Shown piece after piece: positions 18,180 to 28,662 of a stretch of DNA of 64,000 nt (within the stretch, counting starts at the first letter, position 1; each line of letters opens with the position of its first letter). The position numbers and the translations under genes are program-made. The notes beneath the pieces are model-generated. The model searched no databases. It was not told the origin of the DNA and saw only the letters and a program-made list of their open reading frames with translations. Source of the DNA: an uncultured Campylobacter sp. GTDB lineage: Bacteria; Campylobacterota; Campylobacteria; Campylobacterales; Campylobacteraceae. The stretch covers positions 25,308 through 89,307 of the forward strand of contig NZ_CALKTT010000075.1 in the NCBI RefSeq assembly GCF_937997535.1, in the 5' to 3' direction.

Positions 18180-18909
18180 AAAGCCATCCTTGTAAAATTT
18201 CACATAAAATTTAGCGCTAAATTCTATGTGAAATTTTAAGTATTTTGGAATTTTAAAATTTCAAAAATGGGTTTCGCACCTTCAAATATGAAAGCTTTAG
18301 CCTGCTTTAAAAATTTAAAATCGCGCCGAAATATCTATTTATATGCAACGAAATTTAACCCCCAAGATATATTCGGATACTGCAAATCAAACAGATCGTC
18401 TTGCCAAAACCTCGAAATTTTAAACCCGAATTCTAAATTTTAAAATTTCAAACGCCTCGAAATTTTAAAATTTTAGAAATTTAAAACTTTTTTAGAATTT
18501 TGAAATTCTTAAAATTTAAAAGGCAAATTTCCCTTGAAAGCTCGCCCGCAGTCGCATAAATTTAAAATTTTAACTGCGCGCAGTATATTTCCTAGTCGCA
18601 CGCTAAATTTAAGCACCGTGCGCCGTTCACGTTTTACCGCGCGGTGCGCCGAAACAGCGCTATGAAAATATACAGCAAAGCATCAGGCACGCTTTGAAAT
18701 TTTAAAATTTCAAAACCAAAATTCCGCTCTCTCGCGCAGCTTTGCGCGCCGTCCACGCCGCCTCGCGATCAAGCTCCCCTTTAAAATTTTATGGCGCCTT
18801 GCGCCCTCGACCGATCCGCTAAATACAAAAGCAAGATTGAAAAGTGCCGATTGCGCAATGCTTGCAATCGAGATCACCGATCGTGCGTACTTACCACCGA
18901 TCGCCGCGC
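18180..18909. repeat. Repeat-dense spacer between secA and LolC/E genes
   Basis: 18.2-18.7 kb is one of the densest runs of AAATTTTAAAATTT-type palindromes (for example 18410-18530), interleaved with CGCC/CTCG islands. No gene seen; the rest up to the secA stop is GC-richer. Confidence 0.55.
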
Positions 18910-21528
18910 CTACCTTGCAAAGCCGCCTTTTTTCGGACCGCCCTTGCCGTGGCAGTCTTTGTATTTTTTGCCGCTGCCGCAAGGGCAAGGATCATTTCGC
19001 TTAGGCTTTTTGTCGCCGAACTCATCGGAGCCCTTTAGCTGCGCCTCATTCGTGCTTGCGGCGGCGAGTTCTTTGGCGTTTGAGCTCTCCATACGCTCCT
19101 GCATCGCACGCTGCTCGGCTTCTATCTCCTCCCTAGATTTAAACTGGATCGAATGCAGCAAGCGGATGCTATCGGATTTGAGGCGCATTACAAGCTCCAT
19201 AAAGAGATTGTAGCTCTCCTTTTTATACTCCGTAAGCGGGTCTTTGTGGTTGTAGCCGCGAAGTCCGATGCCCGCCTTTAGGATATCCATCTGATACAGA
19301 TGCTCCCGCCAGTCGCGATCGACGATCTGCAGATAAAGCATCTTTTCTATACTTTTGCGCTGCTGCGGATCGATCGGCGCCATCTTGTTTTCATACGAAA
19401 CGGCAAGCGCGCCGATGATCTTTTCTTTCAGCTCTTTGAAATCATCGACCTTATCAAGCTCGCTGTTTTCGAGCACCTCGCCCGTTTCTTGAGCGATTTT
19501 AGCGACGATCGGGAATTTATCTACCTCTTTGATATTTACGCCGTCGAAAATTTCAAGCTCCTCAAGCACGCTAGAGATGTACTCCTCGCGGTTTTGGATG
19601 ATTTTATCTTTCAGATCGTAGTCGGGATCCAAAAGCTCGTTGCGATATTTATAGATCGTTTTGCGCTGCTCGTTTGCGACGTCGTCATATTCTAGGATAT
19701 TTTTACGCGCTTCAAAATGCAAGCTCTCGACCTTTTTCTGCGCGTTCTCTACTGCGCGCGAAACCATGCCTGATTCGATATGTTCGCCGTCTTTTAAACC
19801 CAAGCGATCCATGATATTTTTGATCTTGTCGCTGCCAAAAATTCTAAGCAGATTATCCTCCAAGCTTAAGAAAAACCTACTCTCGCCCGGATCACCTTGG
19901 CGTCCGCTTCGACCGCGGAGCTGATTATCGATACGGCGACTTTCGTGACGCTCGGTACCTAAAATATACAGCCCGCCCAAAGCGCGCACTTCGTCGTCTA
20001 TGCGGATATCCACGCCGCGTCCCGCCATATTCGTAGCGATCGTAACTGCACCCTTTACGCCCGCGTCTTTGATGATCTGCGCCTCGCGCTCGTGATTTTT
20101 GGCGTTTAGCACGGAGTGCGCGATGTTTTCTTTAACCAAAAGCTCGTGCAGCTTCTCGCTCTTTTCAATCGACGCCGTACCCACTAGCACGGGCTGACCT
20201 TTAGAATTTAGCCGCTTGATCTCATTTATGACGGCGTCAAATTTCTCGCGCTCGGTCTTGTAGATAAGATCGTTTTGATCCTTTCTGATGACCGGCACGT
20301 TTGTGGGGATAGAGACCACTTCGAGCTTGTAAATTTGAGAAAATTCCGTCGCTTCCGTCTGCGCCGTACCCGTCATACCGGCGAGCTTTTCGTAAAGGCG
20401 GAAGTAGTTTTGAAAGGTAATGTCGGCAAGAGTCTGGCTCTCCTCTTGGATCTGTACGCCCTCTTTGGCCTCAAGCGCTTGATGCAAGCCTTCGCTGAAT
20501 CTGCGACCCTCGCTCAGACGCCCTGTAAATTCATCCACGATTACGACCTGTCCGTCGCGCACGACGTAGTGCACGTCCTTTTCAAATAGATAATTCGCCT
20601 TAAGTGCTTGATCAAGGTAGTGGCTAAGCACTGCATTTTCGAGACTATAGAGATTATCCACGCCAAAAAGCTTCTCGGCTTTTGAAATTCCTGCCTCCGT
20701 GATCAAAACGGCGCGGTTCTTCTCATCTACGGTAAAATCGCCCGTCGCCTTGCCTTTCGGATCGGCTGGCGCCTCGCCGCGGATCATTTGGCGAGCTACT
20801 TCATTTGCCTTGATGTAGCCGTCTAGAGTGCGGTTCGTAGGGCCAGAGATGATAAGTGGCGTTCGTGCTTCGTCGATCAGGATGCTATCTACTTCATCGA
20901 CGATTACGAAATGATGCCCGCGCTGCACCTTTTCATCCGCACTAAATTTCATATTATCGCGCAGGTAGTCAAAGCCAAACTCGTTGTTTGTGCCATAAGT
21001 GATGTCGCACGCGTATGCGGCCTTGCGCTTGGCGTCATCGTATTCGCCGCCTACGATCACACCAGTACTAAGCCCTAAAAATTCATATAGCTCGCCCATT
21101 TGCGCAGCATCGCGCTTAGCTAGGTAGTCGTTTACGGTCACGACATGCACGCCTTTACCCTCCATCGCATTTAGCACTACTGCCAAGGTCGCTACGAGGG
21201 TCTTTCCTTCGCCCGTTTTCATCTCGGCAATCGCGCCGTCGTTTAGCACCAAACCGCCTATTAGCTGAACGTCGAAGTGGCGCATATTTAGCACTCTTTT
21301 GCCCGCCTCTCGCACGATAGCAAACACTTCATTAAGCACGTCATCCGTGCTCTTTTCGCCCGCGCGAACTTGCGCTCTTAACGCTTCAAATTCCGCCTTA
21401 AGCGCCGCATCGTCCATCGCCGCGTAGTTTTCTTCAAGCGCACTGATCTGCGCTGCGCGCTTGGCGTATTGTTTGACGATCCTATCGTTTTTAGTGCCGA
21501 AAATCCCGTGAATGACCTTTTTAAACAT
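18910..21528 (-). CDS. secA: Preprotein translocase ATPase SecA
   Basis: 872 aa motor that drives proteins through SecYEG. Walker A region [11 protein letters not shown] and Walker B region [17 protein letters not shown] are present, as are the helicase motif MAGRGVDI and [12 protein letters not shown]. The C terminus ends with the zinc-binding [18 protein letters not shown] linked to SecB/ribosome binding. Length is normal. It is transcribed away from lolA, with about 120 bases between the starts. Confidence 0.97.
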   Translation of the reverse strand: MFKKVIHGIFGTKNDRIVKQYAKRAAQISALEENYAAMDDAALKAEFEALRAQVRAGEKSTDDVLNEVFAIVREAGKRVLNMRHFDVQLIGGLVLNDGAIAEMKTGEGKTLVATLAVVLNAMEGKGVHVVTVNDYLAKRDAAQMGELYEFLGLSTGVIVGGEYDDAKRKAAYACDITYGTNNEFGFDYLRDNMKFSADEKVQRGHHFVIVDEVDSILIDEARTPLIISGPTNRTLDGYIKANEVARQMIRGEAPADPKGKATGDFTVDEKNRAVLITEAGISKAEKLFGVDNLYSLENAVLSHYLDQALKANYLFEKDVHYVVRDGQVVIVDEFTGRLSEGRRFSEGLHQALEAKEGVQIQEESQTLADITFQNYFRLYEKLAGMTGTAQTEATEFSQIYKLEVVSIPTNVPVIRKDQNDLIYKTEREKFDAVINEIKRLNSKGQPVLVGTASIEKSEKLHELLVKENIAHSVLNAKNHEREAQIIKDAGVKGAVTIATNMAGRGVDIRIDDEVRALGGLYILGTERHESRRIDNQLRGRSGRQGDPGESRFFLSLEDNLLRIFGSDKIKNIMDRLGLKDGEHIESGMVSRAVENAQKKVESLHFEARKNILEYDDVANEQRKTIYKYRNELLDPDYDLKDKIIQNREEYISSVLEELEIFDGVNIKEVDKFPIVAKIAQETGEVLENSELDKVDDFKELKEKIIGALAVSYENKMAPIDPQQRKSIEKMLYLQIVDRDWREHLYQMDILKAGIGLRGYNHKDPLTEYKKESYNLFMELVMRLKSDSIRLLHSIQFKSREEIEAEQRAMQERMESSNAKELAAASTNEAQLKGSDEFGDKKPKRNDPCPCGSGKKYKDCHGKGGPKKGGFAR

Positions 21529-21611
21529 TACCGAACCTTACTTTTAAAATTTTTAATCGCGCATATTAACATATTTTTAGTTTTTATTTAATTAAATCCT
21601 AGAAAAACGGC

Positions 21612-21617
21612 TATAAT
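21612..21617 (+). promoter_or_regulatory. -10 box for lolA
   Basis: TATAAT preceded by GGC, 34 bases before the lolA ATG, in the divergent secA/lolA region. No -35 box is visible, as is common in Campylobacter. Confidence 0.55.
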
Positions 21618-21650
21618 ACGCGCAAATTTCCAAAAATAAAGGTCAAATTT

Positions 21651-22163
21651 ATGAAAAAAACTCTTATTTCTTTAGCGGCGAGCTGCGTTTTTGCGTTTGC
21701 GGGCGGGATAGAATTCGATACGCTGAGCGCAAATTTTTCGCAAACCGTGCAGAGCGACGACGCGAAAATCAGCTACGGCGGCGATTTTAGCGCCACGAAA
21801 GAGCACGCCGTGTGGCATTATAAGACCCCTACGATAAAAAATATCTTTTTTAGCTTCACAAAGGTCGTCGTAATCGAGCCTGAACTCGAGCAGGCCATCA
21901 TCACGAATATCAAAGAAACGCCGAATTTAACGGCGATCCTAGCGAACGCAAAGCCAAATAAAAACGGCGTTTATGAGGCGAGCTTCGACGACGTGAAATA
22001 CCTAATCGAGATGAAAGAAGGTCTGCCGAGCAAGATCAGCTACACGGACAAAATGGACAATAAGGTCGTCATAAATCTAAGCAACGTCCGCAAAAACATG
22101 CCGATAAACGAGGCAATCTTCAAGCCCGCAATCCCCAAAAACTACGACATCATCACGCAGTAG
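21651..22163 (+). CDS. lolA: Periplasmic lipoprotein carrier LolA
   Basis: 170 aa. Carries lipoproteins from the inner-membrane Lol transporter to the outer membrane. A signal peptide (cleaved after about residue 18, FAFAG) is followed by a strand-rich domain with the LolA pattern ANFSQTVQ near the start, GGDFSATKEHAVWHYKTP (the R/W-type LolA strand pair) and PINEAIFKPAIPKNYDII at the end. AAAGG precedes the ATG. The Lol permease is encoded just beyond secA. Confidence 0.88.
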   Translation: MKKTLISLAASCVFAFAGGIEFDTLSANFSQTVQSDDAKISYGGDFSATKEHAVWHYKTPTIKNIFFSFTKVVVIEPELEQAIITNIKETPNLTAILANAKPNKNGVYEASFDDVKYLIEMKEGLPSKISYTDKMDNKVVINLSNVRKNMPINEAIFKPAIPKNYDIITQ

Positions 22164-22169
22164 GCGCGC

Positions 22170-22757
22170 GTGAGGCTACTTTTCGTCTGTCACGGTAACA
22201 TCTGCCGCTCGCCGATGGCGCAGTCCGTGATGCAAAATTTCATTAATCAAAGCGACCTAAGTGCGTGCGTGAGCGTGGACTCTGCGGCGACGCACGCCGA
22301 CGAGATCGGCTCGCCGCCCTACTATGAGACGCAGCGCGTGCTAAAAGAGCAAAAGGTGCCGCTCGTAGCGCATCGCGCCGTGCAGGTCACGCCCGCGGAC
22401 TACGAGCGCTACGATCTAATCCTTTGCATGGATGATGAAAATATGCGCTCGCTGGGGCGAATTTTTCGCGGCAAGGATATGGCTAAGGTAAAATTTCTTT
22501 TGGAATTTGCAGGGGAAAATTTTACAGACTGCGATGCGCCAAATTTTAAAGGCGCCGCAGCTTGGCCAAATTTCGGCGCTACATCGCAGCAAAACGCTTC
22601 AAATTTAAAAGATGCTGGTTCAAATTTGACCGATCCCCAACGCCTACAAATCGCCGACCCCTACTACACGCGCGATTTTGAGCGCTGCTACGCAGATATC
22701 AAGCGCGACTGCGAGGGACTCTTGCGATACATTAAAAATTCAGACGGAATTTGCTAA
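22170..22757 (+). CDS. Low-molecular-weight protein tyrosine phosphatase with insertion
   Basis: 195 aa from a GTG six bases after lolA. The CX5R phosphate loop VCHGNICRSP (Cys7, Arg13) and the catalytic aspartate in DPYYTRDF (about residue 163) are intact, so an active phosphatase is expected. The family normally has about 150-160 aa; here residues 113-161 (22506-22652) are an extra Asn/Phe/Ala-rich block placed just before the DPYY loop, resembling the insertions in RpiB and HemA. Target proteins are unknown. Confidence 0.9.
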   Translation: MRLLFVCHGNICRSPMAQSVMQNFINQSDLSACVSVDSAATHADEIGSPPYYETQRVLKEQKVPLVAHRAVQVTPADYERYDLILCMDDENMRSLGRIFRGKDMAKVKFLLEFAGENFTDCDAPNFKGAAAWPNFGATSQQNASNLKDAGSNLTDPQRLQIADPYYTRDFERCYADIKRDCEGLLRYIKNSDGIC

Positions 22758-22822
22758 AATCCGCGATTAAATTTTAGCGTCTTTAAAAAGGCGCGGCTTA
22801 AAGCGATAATTCAAGGAAAAAT

Positions 22823-23275
22823 ATGTTTAGGCTTTTGATCGTTCCATATCTGATAATTGAGGCATTTACGACCTATTATTTCGTAAGCGCAAACGGCTTC
22901 GCGGCGTATGCGGTGGAAATCGTCATAAGCGCGATTTTAGGCGGATACGTCGTAGCAAACCGCTCGTGGATGGGCTTTTTCAATCTAATGAAAATCTCGC
23001 CGAAGGAAATTTTAAGCGGCGTAGGCTTCGTCGTAGGCGGCGTTTTTCTCATCGCGCCTGGCATTTTCGGCGATATTTTAGGCGTTTGCATAATCACCGC
23101 GTCGTTTTACTGCGTCACCAGCGACGTGCCCAAATTTAACGCTAGCAGCGAAAATTCCGAAAAAAGAGAGCGAAAATTTTGGCGACGCAGCCGCGCAAGC
23201 GACGACGTAATCGACGTAGAGGTAATCGAAGAGAACGAAATCGAGATTCGAAAAAGCATAGGAGAGAAAAAATGA
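22823..23275 (+). CDS. fxsA: FxsA family membrane protein
   Basis: 150 aa. Several hydrophobic segments (residues 3-20, 28-45, 64-95) with the FxsA features of an early PYLIIEAFT stretch and [22 protein letters not shown], then a basic and acidic cytoplasmic tail. FxsA is known in E. coli for easing phage T7 exclusion; the normal role is unclear. CAAGGAAAAAT lies before the ATG. It overlaps hemC by ATGA. FxsA and HemC are also adjacent in C. jejuni as I recall. Confidence 0.85.
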   Translation: MFRLLIVPYLIIEAFTTYYFVSANGFAAYAVEIVISAILGGYVVANRSWMGFFNLMKISPKEILSGVGFVVGGVFLIAPGIFGDILGVCIITASFYCVTSDVPKFNASSENSEKRERKFWRRSRASDDVIDVEVIEENEIEIRKSIGEKK

Positions 23276-24201
23276 AAAATTTGATCATCGCTACGCGCGG
23301 CAGCGTGCTTGCGCTGTGGCAGAGCAAACATATCGCATCGCTACTTAACGCCCGCGGCATCCAAGCGCAGCTAAAAAGCATGAAAACCAAAGGCGATAAA
23401 ATTTTGGATACGCCGCTTGCAAAGATCGGTGGCAAGGGGCTTTTTACGAAAGAGCTTGAGGAGAGTATGCTTCGCGGCGAAGCACACATCGCAGTGCATA
23501 GCCTAAAGGACGTGCCCGTGGAGTTTCCTCAGGGACTTGTGCTAGCTGCAATCTGCGCGCGCGAGGATGTGCGCGATGCGATGATCAGCGAAAAATACTC
23601 TAAATTTGACGAACTACCACACGGCGCAAAAGTCGGCACTACGAGCCTTCGCCGCAAGATGCAGCTGCTTGGCATGCGCCCGGATTTAGAGATAATCTCC
23701 TTGCGCGGCAACGTCCAAACCCGCCTGCGAAAGCTCAAAGACGGAGAATTCGACGCGATCATCTTGGCGATGGCGGGCATCAACCGATTAAATTTGCGCG
23801 CCGAGGTAAAGCACGTAGCGCCCTTTGAAATCTCGCAGATGATCCCTGCGATGGGGCAAGGAGCGCTCGGCATCGAGGCGGTGGACGAGCCGCAAATTCT
23901 ACGCGCGATAGAATTTTTAAAAGATGAACGCGCGATCATTGAAACGACTGTGGAGCGGGATTTCGTCAGGGTTTTAGAGGGCGGCTGCCAGGTGCCGATC
24001 GGCATCAACGCGCGCCTTGACGGCGAAAATATCCACATCAGCGCGATCGTGGGCCTACCGGACGGCAGCGAGAGCATACGCCAAGACATCGTCGCGCAAA
24101 AATCGCAATACCAAGGCGTAGGCGCGGAACTCGCGCGAGTTTTTATCGAAAAGGGCGCAAAGCAGCTTCTCACGCGCGCCGAAGAGATGGCGAGCCTATA
24201 A
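23272..24201 (+). CDS. hemC: Hydroxymethylbilane synthase (porphobilinogen deaminase)
   Basis: 309 aa from the ATG at 23272, which overlaps the fxsA stop and has GGAGAG upstream. Joins four porphobilinogens in haem synthesis. Seen: [13 protein letters not shown] at the start, HSLKDVP (substrate-binding), the RRK.QLL and LRGNVQTRL arginine motifs, the [13 protein letters not shown] loop and the dipyrromethane-cofactor cysteine in [10 protein letters not shown]. Length is normal. Confidence 0.96.
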   Translation: MKNLIIATRGSVLALWQSKHIASLLNARGIQAQLKSMKTKGDKILDTPLAKIGGKGLFTKELEESMLRGEAHIAVHSLKDVPVEFPQGLVLAAICAREDVRDAMISEKYSKFDELPHGAKVGTTSLRRKMQLLGMRPDLEIISLRGNVQTRLRKLKDGEFDAIILAMAGINRLNLRAEVKHVAPFEISQMIPAMGQGALGIEAVDEPQILRAIEFLKDERAIIETTVERDFVRVLEGGCQVPIGINARLDGENIHISAIVGLPDGSESIRQDIVAQKSQYQGVGAELARVFIEKGAKQLLTRAEEMASL

Positions 24202-24210
24202 GAAGCCCTA

Positions 24211-24846
24211 ATGCAAAAAGAGCAAATGCCGCTTTTTATCATCAAAGATTATTGGACCAAGATTTATATCGATTTGGGCGTTACTTCGTCCATCGTCATG
24301 CTTGTTTTTGAACTCGTCACTAGGGGTATTCACTGGCATTACTGGGTTGGGGTTTGGATTTTAACCTTAATAGGTCTTTTAGGGATAAATAAAAACAAAT
24401 TTTTAAGCTTCTATCCCGGCAGAATAGAATATAACAAATCCTCTGCAAACTATCAAGAAACGATAGTTACAAAAAAATCTATCGACATAGCGCGTATTGA
24501 TAAGGTAGCGATTTATAAATTCGTAGATTTTGCGGTAGAAGAATTTAGCTATGATAAAAATATTGGCACCTTTAAAAAGCTTATTTTAACGGCTTTTTCG
24601 TGGATATTGTATTTGATGGATTTGATATGCTTTGCCGTTTTACGGCTAAGGGGTAGGATAAAAAGCATAAATTTATATGTCTTAATATTTTTAGACAGCG
24701 AAAATGGGGTATTCGTCGGTATCCCGCTTGCGATGTTAAGCGATTTTGAACGAAAAAATTTGGAAAAATATTTAAGAGATGAACTCAAACTAAACCTGGA
24801 GGATATCGAGGTTAGAGATAGGCTTTTGAATATAAATTTTATGTAA
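24211..24846 (+). CDS. Hypothetical membrane protein
   Basis: 211 aa, not recognised. Hydrophobic segments at about residues 22-38, 46-60 and 125-145 suggest a membrane protein with a soluble region between (a YPGRIEYNKSS strand followed by a PH-like, strand-rich part) and a charged C-terminal helix. Codon use is more AT-rich than in hemC 9 bases upstream, which may mean a different origin. Start is ATG 24211 or ATG 24226; neither has a strong ribosome site. Confidence 0.6.
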   Translation: MQKEQMPLFIIKDYWTKIYIDLGVTSSIVMLVFELVTRGIHWHYWVGVWILTLIGLLGINKNKFLSFYPGRIEYNKSSANYQETIVTKKSIDIARIDKVAIYKFVDFAVEEFSYDKNIGTFKKLILTAFSWILYLMDLICFAVLRLRGRIKSINLYVLIFLDSENGVFVGIPLAMLSDFERKNLEKYLRDELKLNLEDIEVRDRLLNINFM

Positions 24847-24914
24847 CGCCGCTAGCTTACGTGACGATGTGGAATTTTACGTCGATATGAAATTTCTGAG
24901 ATTTATTTGGCAAG

Positions 24915-25124
24915 ATGCTAGACAGATCTGAAAGCGGCGAAGTAGCGTATAAATTCTGGAATTTATACGGCGACAATGCGGAAATTTTATGCTGCTTATC
25001 GGCGGGTAACTCCGTGGGCTTTTTGCGGGTGCAAGATGAGGCGGATCTGCCTCAAATGAGCCCTAGCGAGTTTATAATGATAGAAAAAATTGCGCCGAAT
25101 TGGTATCTTTTTAAAACCACATAA
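24915..25124 (+). CDS. Short hypothetical protein or gene remnant
   Basis: 69 aa, not recognised: mixed composition, acidic middle (VQDEADLPQMSPSEF), no signal or membrane part. The composition looks protein-like rather than repeat-derived, but there is no clear ribosome site and the gene may be a fragment. Confidence 0.35.
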   Translation: MLDRSESGEVAYKFWNLYGDNAEILCCLSAGNSVGFLRVQDEADLPQMSPSEFIMIEKIAPNWYLFKTT

Positions 25125-25359
25125 AAAGCCGCGCTGCAAGCGTGTTTGAAGCTTCGCGGCGATCTAAATTTAAAAGCAGTACCCGCACCTTAACCATACC
25201 GCCGATCAAAAATCGAGCGAATTTTAAATTTAAACAGACGGTCTGCAAATTCCGTCTGCTGCGACTTTTGGGCGAAATTTTAAAATTTTGAAGTCTAAAT
25301 TTAAACAAAATATCGCCAAAGCGCGCCGCGATAAATTTAAACATAGCGACGAAAGAGGC

Positions 25360-26295
25360 TTAAACATAGCGCTCAAACGATGCACCTAAAAACGCCGGCC
25401 CAGGCTTAAACTGCACAAAGTTCACTCCCGTCGCGTCCAAAACCGCCCGCAAATAAAAATAGAGGCTGTAAAATAGCTCATCGTCGTAAAAGTGCTCCTC
25501 CCAGCGCTCCTCGTCATTCTCGTCGCTCTACGGCCACAAATATTTTTCCGCAAGTATATCCGAAAAGCTCGCCAGCGGCGCTACGTGCGAAATCTTATCG
25601 GCGTCATCGCAAATCTCAATCATAAACGCAAAAAATCCGCCGAGCCGAGCCGCGATAAAGCCTGCCGCTTCGTTTTCGCCTTTTGCGTTTTCGCGGTTTT
25701 CGTTTTTTCCGTTTATGTCCGCTGTGGTGTTTTGATTATTTTTATTCGCGTTTTTACCCGCTGTAGCGCGCGCCTGCATAAAAATGCGCGCCAAAAACAG
25801 CAGCGCAAAAGGGGTTGCGTGCCAAAGCGTACTTTGATGCTCTATCTCGTTAAAAATTTTGCTAAGCGCGCCCTGGGCGGCTTTAATATCAAATTTCTCC
25901 CGCTCGCTCGCATCCGAGCCCTTATCCGCCGCGCTCGCTTTAAATTTTATTGCCGCGCTATCCGTGCTCTTAAATTCCGCCCTACCCGCTTTAAATTTCG
26001 CCGCCTCGCTATCCGCCTTTTTAAATTTAGACTCGCTCTTTTGCGCTAAATTTACGAAATTTTGTGCCGCGCCGCATCTTGCCGCATCCGTAAAATTTTG
26101 CCCGCAACCGGGCCCACTTTTTAAATTTTGCTCGTCGCCCGAACCGCGTGCCGCATCACAAACTTCGATTGCCAGCGCGAGTTTCTTAAAAATTTCGAGA
26201 AATCCGCTCGCCCTGCCGTAAGCTGTCGTGAGCCTGCTCCACGGCACGTCCTGCGCTTTTAAATTTGCGATATACTTCAAATTTTGCTCATTCAT
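25360..26295 (-). pseudogene. Unknown gene interrupted by one in-frame TAG
   Basis: The frame from ATG 26295 (CAAGGAGCGTGG upstream) runs 255 codons to TAG at 25528-25530. Directly after the stop the same frame continues for 55 more protein-like codons (SDENDEERWEEHFYDDEL, then an FYLRAVLDATG helix) to TAA at 25360-25362. A single base change at one codon explains this. The protein family is not recognised; the N-terminal 45 residues and the region around residues 140-175 and 212-255 look like conserved alpha-helical core, while residues 47-135 and 177-211 are Lys/Asn/Ala/Phe-rich low-complexity blocks like those in RpiB. Programmed readthrough or a sequencing error are alternatives to true loss. 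Confidence 0.65.
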
Positions 26296-26412
26296 CCACG
26301 CTCCTTGCGAATATTTTTAAAATTTAAGCCATGCGAGCCGCTAAAATCTGCGCTCTCGGTTCAAATTTAGCCTCTTTCGCACGCAAATTTAAACCGAGCC
26401 CAGGCGCAAATT

Positions 26413-26769
26413 CTACCTCGTAAGCTCCCTACTTTGCTCGATTAGATCCTCGATCTGTTCGCGCGGCACCGTATCAAGGCAGACGCTGATCCAGTGCTTT
26501 TTATTCATATGATAGGCTGCAAAAATTCCCTTTTCGTCACGCAAAATCGCCGCTAAATCGGGCTTTATCTTTAAATTTATCACGTCGCTTGAGCCGGGGA
26601 GTGCGCGACCGAACTTTTCATTAGCAAGCCCGCGCATCAAAAGCGCAAACCACTTGCGCTTCCCTCCTGCGTGACGGAAAACCGCAAAATTAGGATATTC
26701 ATCCCACATATACTCTGCATTCGCGCCGTAGCGCTGCTTCATTAGTTTTAGGACGCTGCTGAAGTTCAT
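26413..26769 (-). CDS. MmcQ/YjbR family protein
   Basis: 118 aa from ATG 26769, which overlaps the rarA stop (ATGA) and follows AAGGAACGAG. The fold type is the double-wing DNA-binding-like YjbR family: an N-terminal helix, FAVFRH..GKRKWFALLM strands, NLKIKPDLAAILRDEKGIFAAYHMNKKHWISV and the C-terminal helix IEDLIEQSREL. The family's molecular role is not firmly known. Co-transcribed with rarA. Confidence 0.85.
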   Translation of the reverse strand: MNFSSVLKLMKQRYGANAEYMWDEYPNFAVFRHAGGKRKWFALLMRGLANEKFGRALPGSSDVINLKIKPDLAAILRDEKGIFAAYHMNKKHWISVCLDTVPREQIEDLIEQSRELTR

Positions 26770-27968
26770 TCTCGTTCCTTGATATCGATCTTTTCTTTGC
26801 GCAATCGCGCCAGCCACTCATCCAGCGTCTTTTCAAAGCCGATCCCCTTGCTTTCGTAAAATTTTGCCGCCTCGCTCATATAAGCCTGCTCGACCCAGCC
26901 GCCGAAGTCGTGCGGGTATTTGTAGTCCGCTATCTGCTTGTCCGAGTTGATGAGATAGCGCGGCGTAGGCAGCGGAGCGGCGGAGCGGACGAACTTCAAA
27001 GCGGCGTTGATGCCCAAATACGCGGCGTTTGATTTGGGACTGTGCGCCAGATAGATCGCGCATTGTCCTAAGATAATGCGAGCTTCGGGATAGCCGATCT
27101 TGCTGACGGCAGTTAGCGTGCTAGTAGCAATATTTAGGGCGTTTGGATTGGCATTGCCGATGTCCTCGCTAGCTAGGATCACCATCCTGCGCGCGATAAA
27201 ATCCGCGCTCTCGCCCGCATCTATGAGCCTCGCGACATAATACAGCGCGGCGTCGGCGTCGCTTCCGCGCAGGCTTTTTATCATTGCGCTTGCTAGCTCG
27301 TAATGCAGATCGTCGCTGCTAACGCCCGCAGCCACGGCATTTGCGCGCAGCGTGCGAAGCGTATCCAGCGTAATGGCGCTGTCCGCTAAAAGCGCAAATT
27401 CCAGCAGATTTAACATACTCCTTGCATCGCCGCTGCTGGAGTTTAGTAGGTATTTTCGCGCCTCCTCGTCCATCTCAAAGCCGATCTCGCCCTGCACCCG
27501 CGCCAAAAGCGCCTCCAAATCCTCGTAGCTAAGCGGCTCGAACTCAAAGATCATCGAGCGCGAGCGGATGCCGCTGCTTAGCACGAACTGCGGATTTTCC
27601 GTCGTCGCGCCGATGATGATCGCGGCGTAGTTCTCCATCGGGATTAGCAGCACCTCCTGCTGCGTCTTGCTAAGGCGGTGGATCTCGTCGATGAAAATGA
27701 GCGGCTTGATGAGTGAGCCGGCGTGCGAGGATAGAATTTTGCGGATATCCTCGACCTTCAGGCTCGTGGCGTCAAGCTCGTAAAAATCATAGTTCAGCTC
27801 GCTTGCGATCACACGAGCCATCGTCGTTTTGCCGCTGCCTGCGGCGCCGAAAAATATACTGTGCGGGATGTTGCCTGCGGCGACGAATTTTTTAAAAACC
27901 GCTACGATCTTGCCCTGCCCCACGATCTGCTCTAAGCTTTTGGGGCGAAATTTCAAGCTCAAACTCAT
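26766..27968 (-). CDS. rarA: Replication-associated recombination protein A (RarA/MgsA)
   Basis: 400 aa AAA+ ATPase related to clamp-loader subunits that acts at stalled replication forks. Walker A GAAGSGKTTMAR, Walker B LIFIDEIHRL, sensor 1 IIGATTENP and the arginine-finger region GIRSRSMIFEFEPL are present, followed by the RarA-specific C-terminal tetramerisation region (YYVARLIDAGESADFIARR, LAHSPKSNAAY). AGGTTGCAAAA precedes the ATG. Confidence 0.94.
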   Translation of the reverse strand: MSLSLKFRPKSLEQIVGQGKIVAVFKKFVAAGNIPHSIFFGAAGSGKTTMARVIASELNYDFYELDATSLKVEDIRKILSSHAGSLIKPLIFIDEIHRLSKTQQEVLLIPMENYAAIIIGATTENPQFVLSSGIRSRSMIFEFEPLSYEDLEALLARVQGEIGFEMDEEARKYLLNSSSGDARSMLNLLEFALLADSAITLDTLRTLRANAVAAGVSSDDLHYELASAMIKSLRGSDADAALYYVARLIDAGESADFIARRMVILASEDIGNANPNALNIATSTLTAVSKIGYPEARIILGQCAIYLAHSPKSNAAYLGINAALKFVRSAAPLPTPRYLINSDKQIADYKYPHDFGGWVEQAYMSEAAKFYESKGIGFEKTLDEWLARLRKEKIDIKERE

Positions 27969-28662
27969 TTTGCAACCTTAAAAATTTTGCTCCGATGATA
28001 GCGTTTTTATGATTAAATTTTGAAATTTGGCTAAATTTAAAAGGCGGTTTGGGTTTTACATACGGCGAGGGTTTGAAATTTATGCACGGTGAGAGCTTGG
28101 AATTTACGTCGCACGAGCGAGCTTTAAAATTTTAGACAGGATTTTAAAATTTATGCCGCGTGTGCGGACGGCGATATAAAATTTTGCGGCGTACGGATCG
28201 CGCAGATTTGGCGGGCCTAGGCAGCTTTAAATTTAATGCCCTGCGTTTCGCGGTCGCGCCGTCATACATAGCGCGCCCGCAATCAGCGAGGCGCATAAAG
28301 ATGAAATTTTAAAATTTAGACCGTTTTGGGGCTAAATTTTATCTCGCGACGAGCCGCTAAATTAGCAAATTAATAAACGTAAAATCGACAAAGCAAAAAA
28401 TCGTTATGCTCACATAAACTCATCGCGCAACCATCGCAATAATCGCCGCGCCCGCGCAGAAATTATCGTATTAATTCTCGCGCCGGCATAGCGCGAAAAA
28501 TGCAAAATATAATCTCTAATCGTCGCAATAATCCGCGCGATTGCGCAAAACTCATCGCGCCAATTCCGGCACCCGCATAAAATTTAATCTCGCGAAGCTG
28601 CGCGCCCGCGTAAAATGCGTAAAAGTTACCGCGCTAACGCCGCACCCACGCAGAACCGCCGA
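27969..28662. repeat. Repeat-rich spacer between rarA and cysK
   Basis: No gene seen. The right half (about 28370-28650) shows a loose periodic pattern of CGCGC/CGCCCGC blocks alternating with AAAAT/TAATCTC blocks; the left half has the usual AAATTT units. Confidence 0.45.

Noticed and set aside
25111..25344. 77-codon minus-strand frame next to the interrupted gene
   Set aside because: Phe/Leu/Arg-rich translation of repeat DNA overlapping the 3' end of a short plus-strand frame; no support.
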